This document shows, in pieces, positions 1 through 8,305 of a stretch of 64,000 nucleotides of DNA. Origin of the DNA: Kushneria indalinina DSM 14324 (lineage in GTDB: Bacteria; Pseudomonadota; Gammaproteobacteria; Pseudomonadales; Halomonadaceae); the NCBI RefSeq assembly GCF_003385845.1, contig NZ_QRDJ01000006.1:806001-870000 (forward strand). The letters run 5' to 3'. The notes under the pieces were generated by a model, which saw only the letters and a program-made list of their open reading frames with translations, was not told where the DNA came from and made no database searches. Position 1 is the first letter of the stretch. The number at the start of each line of letters is the position of its first letter. The translations under genes and the position numbers were made by a program.

Positions 1-1
1 C

Positions 2-514
2 TGGAATCCGGCGCTGTCAGGCGAACTGGACATATTGGTGGATCGTTGGGGAGCCTGGTGGCATGAGGGCGCGGCGGTTGAGCATCCACGCGTACTGCGG
101 GCCCTGTCACGGCTTCTGCGGCGTGAAAAGGATGGACACTATTATCTGGTCACGCCGGTCGAGAAATGGCGAATCCGTGTCGAGGATTATCCGCTTTTGA
201 TCGTGGACGCCGCCTGTCAGAAGATGCCCGGGGGGGATTCCTGCTGGGTGCTGACCACGCAGACCGGAGAGCACGCCACGTTGAATGGCGACTGTTGTCT
301 GGTAACAGATGAGGACACGGAGATACCACGGGTCAACCTGCGTCATGGTCTTTCGGCACGGCTGTCACGCCAGTGCTGGTATCACCTGGTCGAGCAGGCC
401 GAGTGTGTCGAGGATGATCAGGGTCGCCTGCATATGGGGCTTCACAGTGGTGGTCACTGGCATGCGCTGGGCGCGCCGATGGATGCCGACGATATTCAAA
501 CACCGCCATCATGA
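2..514 (+). CDS. DUF1285 family protein (5' end cut by window edge)
   Basis: The reading frame is open to the left edge of the window: the codons before the first internal start (TTG at 35) read WNPALSGELDILVDRWG, which matches the usual start region of DUF1285 proteins (a 'WNP...G.I...I..DG.W' pattern). The true start therefore lies upstream and what is seen is the C-terminal 170 residues. The characteristic blocks 'DRWGAWWHEG' and 'YYLVTPVEKWRI..ED.PLL' are present. DUF1285 is an uncharacterised family of small soluble proteins, so no function is assigned. The stop codon overlaps the start of the downstream helicase by 4 bp (ATGA), which suggests translational coupling. Confidence 0.85.
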   Translation, partial: WNPALSGELDILVDRWGAWWHEGAAVEHPRVLRALSRLLRREKDGHYYLVTPVEKWRIRVEDYPLLIVDAACQKMPGGDSCWVLTTQTGEHATLNGDCCLVTDEDTEIPRVNLRHGLSARLSRQCWYHLVEQAECVEDDQGRLHMGLHSGGHWHALGAPMDADDIQTPPS

Positions 515-2691
515 CGCTTACTGAGCAGCAGCAGGCCGTGGTTCACCATGGCGAGGGGCATGCGCGAGTGTTTGCCGTGGCCGGTGCCGGCAAGACATCG
601 ACCATGGTGGCCCGCGTGCTTCATCTCATGGCCGTGGGCACGCCGCCTGATCGCATCCTGATCCTGATGTTCAATCGCGCCGCGCGCGAGGATTTCGCGG
701 CGCGCCTTGGCATGCTGGCCCCCGCGGGGAGCCGGCTGCCGCAGGTACGCACCTTTCATTCCATCGGTCATCGTCTGGGGCAGAGTCTGGTGCGCTGGGG
801 CGCGCTGCCGCCGCGTCGGCTGATCGAGGGGGAGTGGCAGCGTGAACGCCTAGCCCGTCAGGTGCTGCAACAGCTGCTCGTCGATCAGCCCGCCCAGCTG
901 GCACTGGCGCTGGAAGAAGAGCGTATCGAGGCGCTGCTACAGTTCTGCGATCTGGTGAAATCGGAGTGCCTGCCGCCTGCCAGACTCCATGAGCGCGGCG
1001 ACTACGGCGCGGATACCGAGCACTTTGTGCCGGCCTTTCTGGAGATGGAGCGCCAGATGCATGCGCAGGGGGTCATGACCTATGCCGACCTGCTCTATCG
1101 CCCGTTACGGGCACTGATCCGCGATGACGCGTCGCGCGAACGCATTCAGGGACGTCTTGATCACATCATTGTCGATGAGTACCAGGACATCAACGAGGTG
1201 CAGCTGCGTCTGCTGTCGATGCTGGCGGGTCACAGCGCCAGCGTCATGGCCGTGGGGGATGCCAACCAGTGTATCTATGAGTGGCGCGGGGCGCGCCCGG
1301 ATGCCATGAATGCCCGCTTTGGCGAGCTTTTCGGTGCGCCGACCGACTACCCTCTGAGCTGGACCTTTCGTCACGGCCACGCCGTCTCGCTGATGGCCAA
1401 TCATGTGATTCGCGCCAACAAGGGCGCTGCCGATCAGCTCACGCTGTCGGCGCCGGGCAACCCCGAGACACGGGTGGAACATGACATCGACGGCACGCGC
1501 CTGGTGAGACTGCTGGGAGAGTGGCAGGCTCAGGGGCGCGATCTAAAGGCATGTGCGGTGCTGGTGCGTAGCTGGGCGCTCAGTGTCCCCGTGCAGCTTC
1601 GTCTTTTGCGGGAAAACATTCCCTTCCAGCTGGGGCAACAGGAGCGCTTTGTCTTTCGCCTGCCGCTGGTCAGGGCGCTGGCGGGTTATCTGGAGCTGAC
1701 CCGGCGTCCAGAGCTTTTAAACGACAGCGATCATCTTTTGATGCTTTACAGCCAGCCCAGTGCCTTCGTCAGTCAGGAACGCCTGGGCCCCCTGACGGCG
1801 GAGCTGGCACGTACCGGCCGCTGGCCCGAGCAGCACATTGTGCTGGACGGTCTGAAATCCTTTCAGCGCCGGCACCTCAAAAAACGCTGGGCGCTACTGC
1901 AGAAGCTGCCCACCATGCGGGATCAGGCCCCGGCCGATGTGCTCTCCCATGTGGTCGACACGCTGGAGGCCGAAAAGCTTCTGCGCCGCGCCGCTGCCCG
2001 GCGTGACAAGGGCGAGGAGGATATCCGCCTGCTGGATGTCCTGATCGAGCAGGCCGGCGAGCTTGCCGACGATCCGGATGCCTTCATTGCGCTGCTCAAG
2101 GACCCGGTTGTCAGTCAGGAGCAGGGCGTGTTGCTCTCTACCATTCATGGCGCCAAGGGGCTTGAATGGCCGATGGTGGTGCTGGCGGGTCTCAACGAAG
2201 AGGATTTCCCCCTGTACTCCAGAGACAATCCGCTTACACCCCAGGCGCTGGAAGAGGAGCGGCGGCTGTTTTATGTCGGCATTACCCGCGCACGCGAGCG
2301 GCTGCTGTTGCTCTCCGACCCGGCACCGCATCGCACCAGCCGGTTTGTCGAGGAAGCCGCCTGGGAAGACAGTATTAAAATCACGCGCGCCATCGCGGCA
2401 GATCATGATGCCACCCCCGGCGTACGCGACCCGGCACTGGTCAACCGCTATCTTGAAGGTATCGGTGCTGATGCCTCGCTTCGTGTCTGTGCCGGCGGCA
2501 AAACGCCGGCAGTGCTGTCCCGGGCCAATGACTGGCAGCCCGGCGAGCAGGTGCGTCACGCCGTATTCGGGGAGGGGCGCATCGAGCTGGTCGAAGGCGA
2601 CCGTGAGCGCTGCGTGCTGGAAGTCATGTTTCATCGGGCCGGTCGTCGCCGGCTCATCGCTTCACGCGCGCCAATCGAGCGCGTCAGTTAA
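511..2691 (+). CDS. UvrD/Rep/PcrA-type superfamily 1 ATP-dependent DNA helicase
   Basis: The 726-residue protein has the SF1A helicase motifs in order. A Q-motif-like TEQQQAVV is followed by Walker A AVAGAGKTS (Lys28), Walker B VDEYQD near residue 222, motif III GDANQCIYEWRGA, motif V TIHGAKGLEW near residue 545 and motif VI YVGITRAR near 588. Such enzymes unwind DNA 3' to 5' in repair or restart of forks. It is close in length to Rep/UvrD, but its C-terminus ends in a short domain (GEQVRHAVFGEGRIELVEGD) of the kind that binds RNA polymerase or partner proteins in UvrD/PcrA. Which paralogue it is cannot be settled here; E. coli-like uvrD and rep may exist elsewhere. ATG overlaps the preceding stop. 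Confidence 0.9.
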   Translation: MTLTEQQQAVVHHGEGHARVFAVAGAGKTSTMVARVLHLMAVGTPPDRILILMFNRAAREDFAARLGMLAPAGSRLPQVRTFHSIGHRLGQSLVRWGALPPRRLIEGEWQRERLARQVLQQLLVDQPAQLALALEEERIEALLQFCDLVKSECLPPARLHERGDYGADTEHFVPAFLEMERQMHAQGVMTYADLLYRPLRALIRDDASRERIQGRLDHIIVDEYQDINEVQLRLLSMLAGHSASVMAVGDANQCIYEWRGARPDAMNARFGELFGAPTDYPLSWTFRHGHAVSLMANHVIRANKGAADQLTLSAPGNPETRVEHDIDGTRLVRLLGEWQAQGRDLKACAVLVRSWALSVPVQLRLLRENIPFQLGQQERFVFRLPLVRALAGYLELTRRPELLNDSDHLLMLYSQPSAFVSQERLGPLTAELARTGRWPEQHIVLDGLKSFQRRHLKKRWALLQKLPTMRDQAPADVLSHVVDTLEAEKLLRRAAARRDKGEEDIRLLDVLIEQAGELADDPDAFIALLKDPVVSQEQGVLLSTIHGAKGLEWPMVVLAGLNEEDFPLYSRDNPLTPQALEEERRLFYVGITRARERLLLLSDPAPHRTSRFVEEAAWEDSIKITRAIAADHDATPGVRDPALVNRYLEGIGADASLRVCAGGKTPAVLSRANDWQPGEQVRHAVFGEGRIELVEGDRERCVLEVMFHRAGRRRLIASRAPIERVS

Positions 2692-2706
2692 ATCCAGGGA
2701 GTTTTC

Positions 2707-3552
2707 ATGACCACTGCACTGACAGATGTCACAACACTGCTGATGTGGCAGCGCCATAGCGTACCACTGGTGATTCTTGACTGTCGGGCGCGCCTGGATG
2801 ACGCCCAGGCGGCCACGCGACTCTATCAGGAAGGGCACCTGCCCGGCGCGCTGCTGGCCGATATGGATCAGGATCTCTCGGCGCCGCCGGGTGGGGCAAA
2901 GGGCGGGCGCCATCCGCTGCCGGCGCCCGACACCTGGCAGAAGACCCTGCAGAGCTGGGGCATCACGCCCGACACCCGGGTGGTCGTCTATGACGATCTG
3001 GGCGGGCAGCTGGCCGCGGCGCGTGCCTGGTGGATGCTGCACTGGGCCGGTCACGACAACGCGTTCGTCCTCAACGGCGGCATTCAGGTGTGGCAGGCCG
3101 TTGGCGGGGCGCTGGAGCACGATACTCCCGAGTCGCCATCCCCCAGTGACTGGCAGTGTGATTTCCAGCACCAGATGGTGGCCAGTGCCGATGATGTGGC
3201 CGGCGGTGATGCCCTGCTGCTGGATGCCAGACCGCCCGCGCGCTATCGCGGTGAGAGTGAGCCGATCGATCAGGTCGCAGGTCACATTCCCGGCGCCGTT
3301 AACGTGCCGGGATCCGCGCTGCTGGATAACAGCAACTGTCTGTCAGAAAGTGAGGCGCTTGAACAGCTGATACCGGCCACCGGGCAGTCGAGTATTGCCT
3401 ACTGTGGTTCCGGCATCTCCGCCTGCATGATCGTTCTGGCGCATGCGGCACTGGGCAGGCTGCTGCCACGGCTCTATCCGGGGTCATGGAGTGAGTGGAG
3501 CCGGGACCCGGCGCGTCCGGTGGCAACCGACACCAGTGCCCCAACGGCCTGA
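2707..3552 (+). CDS. sseA: Sulfurtransferase with two rhodanese domains (3-mercaptopyruvate type)
   Basis: The 281 residues form two tandem rhodanese domains. The first has CRARLDD..AATRLYQEGHLPGA and the second has LLLDARPPARYRGE..IDQVAGHIPGAVNVPG. The active-site loop CGSGIS (Cys233) is in the second domain. A CGSG[IV][ST] loop is typical of 3-mercaptopyruvate sulfurtransferases, whereas thiosulfate rhodaneses carry CRKG. The enzyme would move sulfur from mercaptopyruvate to thiol acceptors or cyanide in the cytoplasm. It follows the helicase by 15 bp and ends at a strong terminator shared with the convergent ETF-QO gene. Confidence 0.9.
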   Translation: MTTALTDVTTLLMWQRHSVPLVILDCRARLDDAQAATRLYQEGHLPGALLADMDQDLSAPPGGAKGGRHPLPAPDTWQKTLQSWGITPDTRVVVYDDLGGQLAAARAWWMLHWAGHDNAFVLNGGIQVWQAVGGALEHDTPESPSPSDWQCDFQHQMVASADDVAGGDALLLDARPPARYRGESEPIDQVAGHIPGAVNVPGSALLDNSNCLSESEALEQLIPATGQSSIAYCGSGISACMIVLAHAALGRLLPRLYPGSWSEWSRDPARPVATDTSAPTA

Positions 3553-3572
3553 TCAACGGGCGAGTGGAAACG

Positions 3573-3609
3573 AAAAGGGCCCCGTTGGGTTGCACATCGG
3601 GGCCCTTTT
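3573..3609. terminator. Bidirectional intrinsic terminator between sseA and ETF-QO
   Basis: A perfect 12-bp stem (AAAAGGGCCCCG with CGGGGCCCTTTT) encloses a 13-nt loop. It has an A-tract on the left and a T-tract on the right, so it can terminate both convergent genes. Confidence 0.9.
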
Positions 3610-3638
3610 GCGTATCTGACTACCTGCACGCTACCTGT

Positions 3639-5285
3639 CTACATGTTGGGGTAACCCGGGCCGTTGCCGCCTTCCGGCGTGACCCAGCGAATATTCTGGG
3701 AGGGGTCCTTGATATCGCAGGTCTTGCAGTGAATGCAGTTCTGGAAGTTGATCTGGAAGTGCGGCGCCCCCTCGCTGTCTTCAACCACCTCATAGACGCC
3801 TACGGGGCAGTAGCGCTGTGCCGGCTCGTCATAGCGGGGCAGGTTGACGTTGATGGGGGTGCTGGCATCACGCAGTTTCAGGTGACAGGGCTGATCCTCC
3901 TCATGATGGGTATTGGAGAGATACACCGAGGAGGGCTTGTCAAAGGAGAGCACGCCATCGGGGCGCGGGTAGTCAATTTTCGTTGACGCCTGCGCTGTCT
4001 TGAGGCGCGCATGATCCGCGACGTTGTCATGCAGGACGGGCAGCGGTAGACGCAGCTTCTGCTCCAGAAAATTCCATGCCCCACCCATGACCATGCCGAA
4101 GCGGTGCATCGCCGGGCCAAAGTTGCGGTGCCGGGCAAGCGCCTCATGGGCCCAGCTGTTTTCAAAGCGTGTTTTGAATCTGGTGAGGGTCTTGCCGCCT
4201 TCATCGCCACCTGCAAGTGCTTCCACCACGCTTTCGGCTGCCAGCATGCCGGACTTCATGGCCATGTGAAGGCCCTTGATGCGGGCAAAATCCAGCGTGC
4301 CGGCATCGCAGCCGATCAAGAGACCACCGGGGAAGACCATCTCCGGCAGGCTGTTGAGACCGCCCTTGGTAATGGCCCGTGCACCAAAGGCGATACGGGT
4401 GCCGCCCTTGAGATGACGCGCCACCTCGGGGTGATGCTTCATGCGCTGGAATTCATCAAACGGGGAGAGCCACGGGTTGTCGTAGGCCAGATCCACGATC
4501 AACCCCACCATGACCTGGCGGTCGCTGCCGTGATACAGATAGCTGCCGCCGTGCGCCTCGGACAACAGCGGCCAGCCGGCGGTGTGGACCACCAGCCCCG
4601 GCTCGTGCTGTTCGGCGGGGACTTCCCAGAGCTCCTTGAAGCCAATGGCATAGTGCTGTTCGTCACGCCCGGCGGCCAGGTTGTAGTGCCTGATCAATTC
4701 CTGACCCAGATGGCCGCGGGCGCCTTCGGCAAAGAGGGTATAGCGCCCGTAAAGGGCAATGCCGGGCTCATGAGCGGGTTTGGGATTGCCCTCATGATCC
4801 AGCCCCATATCACCGGTGATCACGCCGGTAATCTCGCCGCGCTCGCCAAACATCAACGACTGGGCGGCAAAGCCCGGGAAAATGTCGACGCCCAGCGCTT
4901 CGGCCTGCTCGGCCAGCCAGCGACACAGATCGCCGGCGCTGATCAGGTAGCTGCCGTCATTGAGCATGGACGGCGGTATCAGAGCATCCGGGAAGCGCAC
5001 GGCGCGCTCGCTGTCGCGCAGAAACAGGATCTCGTCGCGTTGCGCCGGGGTATGCAGCGGCGCCCCGCGGTCTTTCCAGTCAGGGAAGAGCTCATCAAGT
5101 GCCTGTGGGTCAAAAGCGGCGCCCGAGAGAATGTGGGCGCCCACCTCTGCACCCTTTTCCAGCACACAGACGCTAAGCTCATGCGCCTGGCGCTGGGCTT
5201 CCTGCATCAGGCGACAGGCAGCGGAAAGCCCGGCGACGCCGGCACCCACGATAACCACATCAAACGACATGGACTCTCTGTCCAT
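3639..5285 (-). CDS. Electron transfer flavoprotein-ubiquinone oxidoreductase (ETF-QO)
   Basis: This 548-residue enzyme passes electrons from reduced ETF to ubiquinone at the membrane, linking fatty-acid and amino-acid oxidation to respiration. The N-terminal FAD-binding motif VVIVGAGVAGLSAA begins near residue 10. C-terminal cysteines for the [4Fe-4S] cluster are Cys493 and the CIHCKTC cluster (517, 520, 523). The ATG at 5285 was chosen because AAGGAG lies about 7 nt upstream and the product then matches the usual length of about 550; an open extension further upstream lacks family similarity. The gene is divergent from etfBA, its electron donor. Confidence 0.95.
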   Translation of the reverse strand: MDRESMSFDVVIVGAGVAGLSAACRLMQEAQRQAHELSVCVLEKGAEVGAHILSGAAFDPQALDELFPDWKDRGAPLHTPAQRDEILFLRDSERAVRFPDALIPPSMLNDGSYLISAGDLCRWLAEQAEALGVDIFPGFAAQSLMFGERGEITGVITGDMGLDHEGNPKPAHEPGIALYGRYTLFAEGARGHLGQELIRHYNLAAGRDEQHYAIGFKELWEVPAEQHEPGLVVHTAGWPLLSEAHGGSYLYHGSDRQVMVGLIVDLAYDNPWLSPFDEFQRMKHHPEVARHLKGGTRIAFGARAITKGGLNSLPEMVFPGGLLIGCDAGTLDFARIKGLHMAMKSGMLAAESVVEALAGGDEGGKTLTRFKTRFENSWAHEALARHRNFGPAMHRFGMVMGGAWNFLEQKLRLPLPVLHDNVADHARLKTAQASTKIDYPRPDGVLSFDKPSSVYLSNTHHEEDQPCHLKLRDASTPINVNLPRYDEPAQRYCPVGVYEVVEDSEGAPHFQINFQNCIHCKTCDIKDPSQNIRWVTPEGGNGPGYPNM

Positions 5286-5602
5286 TGCGCAACTCCTTGT
5301 GCGTGATTCGATCCCCCATCCTGATGACGTCTGGCGTGTTACACTAACGCTTTTGGATAGCAATGATTCTCAGCCGCTTCTGGAAGCAGCCTCGGGGGAC
5401 TCAAAGATGCCTGATTATCGCATCAAGTCATGGCCCAGCCCAATCTGAAGCCCTTTTTCAGGATGGATTTGTTGTCCTGAGGCGTCTCAATCCCCATGTA
5501 GGCTGACAATTGATGTGCAAAAAACGCCCAGGAGCACCCTGTCCGTTGCTGCCGGGCGGTAACGCTTACGAATTTCGAGATATCTGACACCACGAGGAAG
5601 GC
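5286..5602. promoter_or_regulatory. Divergent regulatory region between ETF-QO and etfB
   Basis: This 317-bp gap contains the promoters of both ETF transcripts. On the minus strand a plausible sigma-70 site is TTGCTA (5358-5363), a 16-nt spacer and TAACAC (5336-5341), about 50 bp ahead of ETF-QO. On the plus strand GAGGAAGG precedes etfB. I do not see a clear -35/-10 pair for etfB, nor a convincing palindromic operator for a fatty-acid regulator. Confidence 0.35.
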
Positions 5603-6352
5603 ATGAAAGTACTCGTCGCCATCAAGCGCGTGATTGATCACAACGTCAGGGTGCGCCTCAGGGAAGACCACAGCGATGTGGACCTGACGCACGCCAAAAT
5701 GGCCATGAACCCGTTTTGTGAAATCGCGCTCGAAGAAGCCGTTCGCCTGAAGGAGCAGGGCATTGCCGATGAGGTAGTGGCCGTCTCCATCGGTGACAAG
5801 AGTGTGCAGGAGCAGCTGCGCACGGCCATGGCGCTGGGCGCTGACCGTGCCCTGCACGTGAGCTGTGATACCCCGGTCGACTCCTTGGGTGCGGCCCGGG
5901 TGCTGGCAGAGGTGGTCAAGCGTGAAAGCCCCGGACTGGTACTGCTGGGCAAGCAGTCGATCGACAGCGACAGCAGCCAGACCGGCCCCATGCTGGCGGC
6001 GCTGACGCAGATGCCCCAGGCCACCTTTGCCTCGAAAATCACCATCGACGGTGAGCGTCTGGAGGTCACCCGGGAAATCGATGGGGGGCTTGAAACCCTG
6101 TCCATGTCGCTGCCGGCGGTGGTCACCACCGATCTGCGCCTCAACGAGCCGCGTTATGCCAAGCTGCCTGCCATCATGAAGGCCAAGAAACGCCCCATTG
6201 AAAGTCTGGATATGAATATGCTGGGTATCGACGCAACACCTCGTCAGGAGCTGCTTCGGGTTGATATCCCGAGAGAGCGCCAGGCAGGGGTACGCGTGGA
6301 TTCCGTGGATGAATTGATTGATCGACTCAAGAACGAAGCGAAGGTGATCTGA
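5603..6352 (+). CDS. etfB: Electron transfer flavoprotein beta subunit
   Basis: This is the 249-residue small ETF subunit, which binds AMP and helps hold the FAD of the heterodimer that collects electrons from acyl-CoA and related dehydrogenases. The start MKVLVAIKRVID and the central block NPFCEIALEEAVRLKE are typical of the family. So are GKQSIDSDSSQTGPMLAALT and the C-terminal recognition segment LPAIMKAKKRPIE. GAGGAAGG lies about 7 nt before ATG. The stop overlaps the etfA start (TGATG), so the two subunits are probably coupled for 1:1 synthesis. Confidence 0.96.
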   Translation: MKVLVAIKRVIDHNVRVRLREDHSDVDLTHAKMAMNPFCEIALEEAVRLKEQGIADEVVAVSIGDKSVQEQLRTAMALGADRALHVSCDTPVDSLGAARVLAEVVKRESPGLVLLGKQSIDSDSSQTGPMLAALTQMPQATFASKITIDGERLEVTREIDGGLETLSMSLPAVVTTDLRLNEPRYAKLPAIMKAKKRPIESLDMNMLGIDATPRQELLRVDIPRERQAGVRVDSVDELIDRLKNEAKVI

Positions 6353-7287
6353 TGAGCGACGCACGTATTCTGGTCATCGCCGAACAGGAAAAGGGCCATC
6401 TTTCCAGTGCCACGACACGCGTCATGGATGCTGCCGCTCGGCTGGGGGGCAGCGTCGATGTGCTGGTGGCAGGCAGCCAGTCTTCCCAGGCCGCGCAGCA
6501 CGCCGCTCGCCTGACCGGCGTTAATAGCGTGATCAGCGTGGAAGACGGCGCCTTTGATCACATGCTGGCGGAAAACATGAGCGCGCTGATCAAATCGCTG
6601 GCAGAGCCCTACACCCATCTGCTGTGCGCCTCGACCACCAGCGGGCGCAACGTCATGCCACGTGTGGCAGCGCTTCTGGGTGTCGGGCAGATATCCGATG
6701 TCATCGCGATTGAATCGGCTGACACCTTCGTGCGCCCCATCTATGCCGGCAGTGTGCTGGCCACGGTGCGCAGTCGGGATGCCAAAAAGGTCATCACCAT
6801 TCGGCCGACGGCCTTTGAGCCGGTGGGCGAGCAGAGCGCGGCCAGCGTTTCAAGCGCTGACAGCACCGGCGAGCAGGGGCTGGTGACCTTCGTTGATGAG
6901 CAGCTGGCCGGCGGCGAACGCCCGGAGCTTGGCGGTGCGCGTGTAATCATCTCCGGCGGACGGGGCCTTGGCAGCGCCGAGAACTTCCGTTTGATCGAAG
7001 GGGTGGCCGACCGCCTCGGAGCGGCCGTGGGCGCCTCGCGTGCTGCCGTGGATGCCGGCTATGTCCCCAATGACCTTCAGGTCGGTCAGACCGGCAAGAT
7101 GGTGGCGCCGGAGCTGTATATCGCCGCCGGCATTTCCGGTGCGGTACAGCACCTTGCCGGCATGAAGGACTCGAAGGTGATCGTGGCCATCAACTCCGAT
7201 GAAGAGGCACCGATCTTTCAGGTGGCCGACTACGGCCTGGTCGCGGATCTGTTTCAGGCGCTGCCGGAGCTTGAACGCAAGCTTTGA
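6352..7287 (+). CDS. etfA: Electron transfer flavoprotein alpha subunit
   Basis: This 311-residue subunit carries most of the FAD-binding site. The C-terminal FAD domain shows GGRGLGS near residue 200, [22 protein letters not shown] and then [20 protein letters not shown] and [10 protein letters not shown], all hallmark ETF-alpha blocks. The N-terminal half ([13 protein letters not shown]...) is the ETF-alpha/beta fold shared with EtfB. Start overlaps the etfB stop and a terminator follows 22 bp after the stop. Together with the divergent ETF-QO this is a complete electron-transfer branch to ubiquinone. Confidence 0.96.
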   Translation: MSDARILVIAEQEKGHLSSATTRVMDAAARLGGSVDVLVAGSQSSQAAQHAARLTGVNSVISVEDGAFDHMLAENMSALIKSLAEPYTHLLCASTTSGRNVMPRVAALLGVGQISDVIAIESADTFVRPIYAGSVLATVRSRDAKKVITIRPTAFEPVGEQSAASVSSADSTGEQGLVTFVDEQLAGGERPELGGARVIISGGRGLGSAENFRLIEGVADRLGAAVGASRAAVDAGYVPNDLQVGQTGKMVAPELYIAAGISGAVQHLAGMKDSKVIVAINSDEEAPIFQVADYGLVADLFQALPELERKL

Positions 7288-7309
7288 CCCGTCTTGCCAA
7301 TATCTTTAT

Positions 7310-7334
7310 AAGCCGGCCCCATGCCGGCTTTTTT
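7310..7334 (+). terminator. Intrinsic terminator after etfBA
   Basis: An 8-bp stem AAGCCGGC/GCCGGCTT with a 5-nt loop is followed by a run of six T. Confidence 0.85.
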
Positions 7335-7386
7335 GTGGAAAACGACTGCCTTCAGGGGAAAGCAGTTCCGTTTTGGCGATGTTAGC

Positions 7387-7420
7387 GATGATCATTTGAT
7401 AATTGTTCTTGTTTCTATTA
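7387..7420. promoter_or_regulatory. AT-rich region with a possible Fur-like site ahead of the TonB operon
   Basis: The segment TGATAATTGTTCTTG (7398-7412) matches 10 of 14 informative positions of the Fur 7-1-7 consensus TGATAATNATTATCA, with the left half perfect and the right half poor. It sits in an AT-rich stretch about 85-100 bp upstream of the first gene, where the promoter is expected. Iron control of TonB systems is common, but the match alone is weak. Confidence 0.3.
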
Positions 7421-7495
7421 AGTTGCCTCGGGTATCCGACAGCACGCGCTCGGGTTGCCCCCACGTTTACCGTACGCCTCTTCCTGGAGAACCAT

Positions 7496-8305
7496 GTGAG
7501 GACCCACCGTCGTAATTGTTGCCTCAGAGGCGCTGCCTTTTCCCTGTTGACGATAATGGCATTACCGGCGCTGGCAGAGGCGTCGTCGCTTCGTGATGAG
7601 ACCGCTCAGCAGCAACAGCAGCAGCAGGCCATTCAGACCCGTATCGATCAGGCGGATGACGAGACTCGCGAGCTTTTGACCCGCCTGCGTGATGCGCAGT
7701 CGTCGGCGCAGCGCCTTGAGCGCTATAACGATCAGTTCTCCTCGACACTGGAGGAGCAGCAGCAGCGTATCGATCGTCAGCAGCATGCACTCGAGACACT
7801 GGACGACACTCGTGACGCCTTGCCTGATACGCTGCAGGACATGCTTGATCGCCTGCGTGCACTGGTCGAAGCTGATGTTCCCTTCCACCAGACAGAGCGC
7901 ATGGCCCGCCTTGACGGTCTTGAGAGAACGCTTGCCGACCCCTCCGTTTCTGAAGAGCAACGCATGGAGCAACTGCTCTCCGTCTGGCGGGCAGAGCTTG
8001 ATTATGGGCGCAGCATGGACAGCTGGCGCGGACAGCTGACTCAGGGCGATCAACAGCGCGACGTTCAGTTCCTGCGTATGGGGCGCATCGGTTTTTACTA
8101 CCTCACACCGGACGGTGAGCAGGGCGGTGTCTGGAAAAACAGCGATCATCAGTGGCATCCCCTGGACAGCGCCCAGCGCACCGTGATCAATCGCGGCATT
8201 CGCATCACCAACGATCAGCGCGCGCCGGAGTTGTTGTCATTGCCACTGTCCATCGAACTGGACAATGCGTCATCCGAATCCGCGCCGCAGGGGGCATCCT
8301 CATGA
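7496..8305 (+). CDS. DUF3450 periplasmic protein, first gene of TonB2-type operon
   Basis: The 269-residue protein starts with a Sec signal (RTHRRNCCLRG n-region, hydrophobic stretch to LPALA, then cleavage before EASS). It continues as a long alpha-helical coiled coil rich in Gln and Glu (residues about 30-130). GTG at 7496 was chosen because CTGGAG lies 6-7 nt upstream and gives a clean signal peptide; ATG at 7494 is followed at once by a stop. DUF3450 proteins are found at the head of TtpC-ExbB-ExbD-TonB clusters in marine gammaproteobacteria and probably act in the periplasm with the energy-transducing complex. The molecular role is not established. Stop overlaps the next start (ATGA). 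Confidence 0.85.
   Translation: MRTHRRNCCLRGAAFSLLTIMALPALAEASSLRDETAQQQQQQQAIQTRIDQADDETRELLTRLRDAQSSAQRLERYNDQFSSTLEEQQQRIDRQQHALETLDDTRDALPDTLQDMLDRLRALVEADVPFHQTERMARLDGLERTLADPSVSEEQRMEQLLSVWRAELDYGRSMDSWRGQLTQGDQQRDVQFLRMGRIGFYYLTPDGEQGGVWKNSDHQWHPLDSAQRTVINRGIRITNDQRAPELLSLPLSIELDNASSESAPQGASS

Noticed and set aside
4104-5306. A 400-codon open frame antisense to ETF-QO
   Set aside because: Shadow of the ETF-QO gene; composition and repeats of GHHGH-type residues are typical of antisense frames.
5471-5499. Sigma-32-like promoter before etfB (GTTGTCC, 14 nt, CCCCATGT)
   Set aside because: The -10 fits but the -35 matches only three of seven bases, and ETF genes are not known heat-shock genes.
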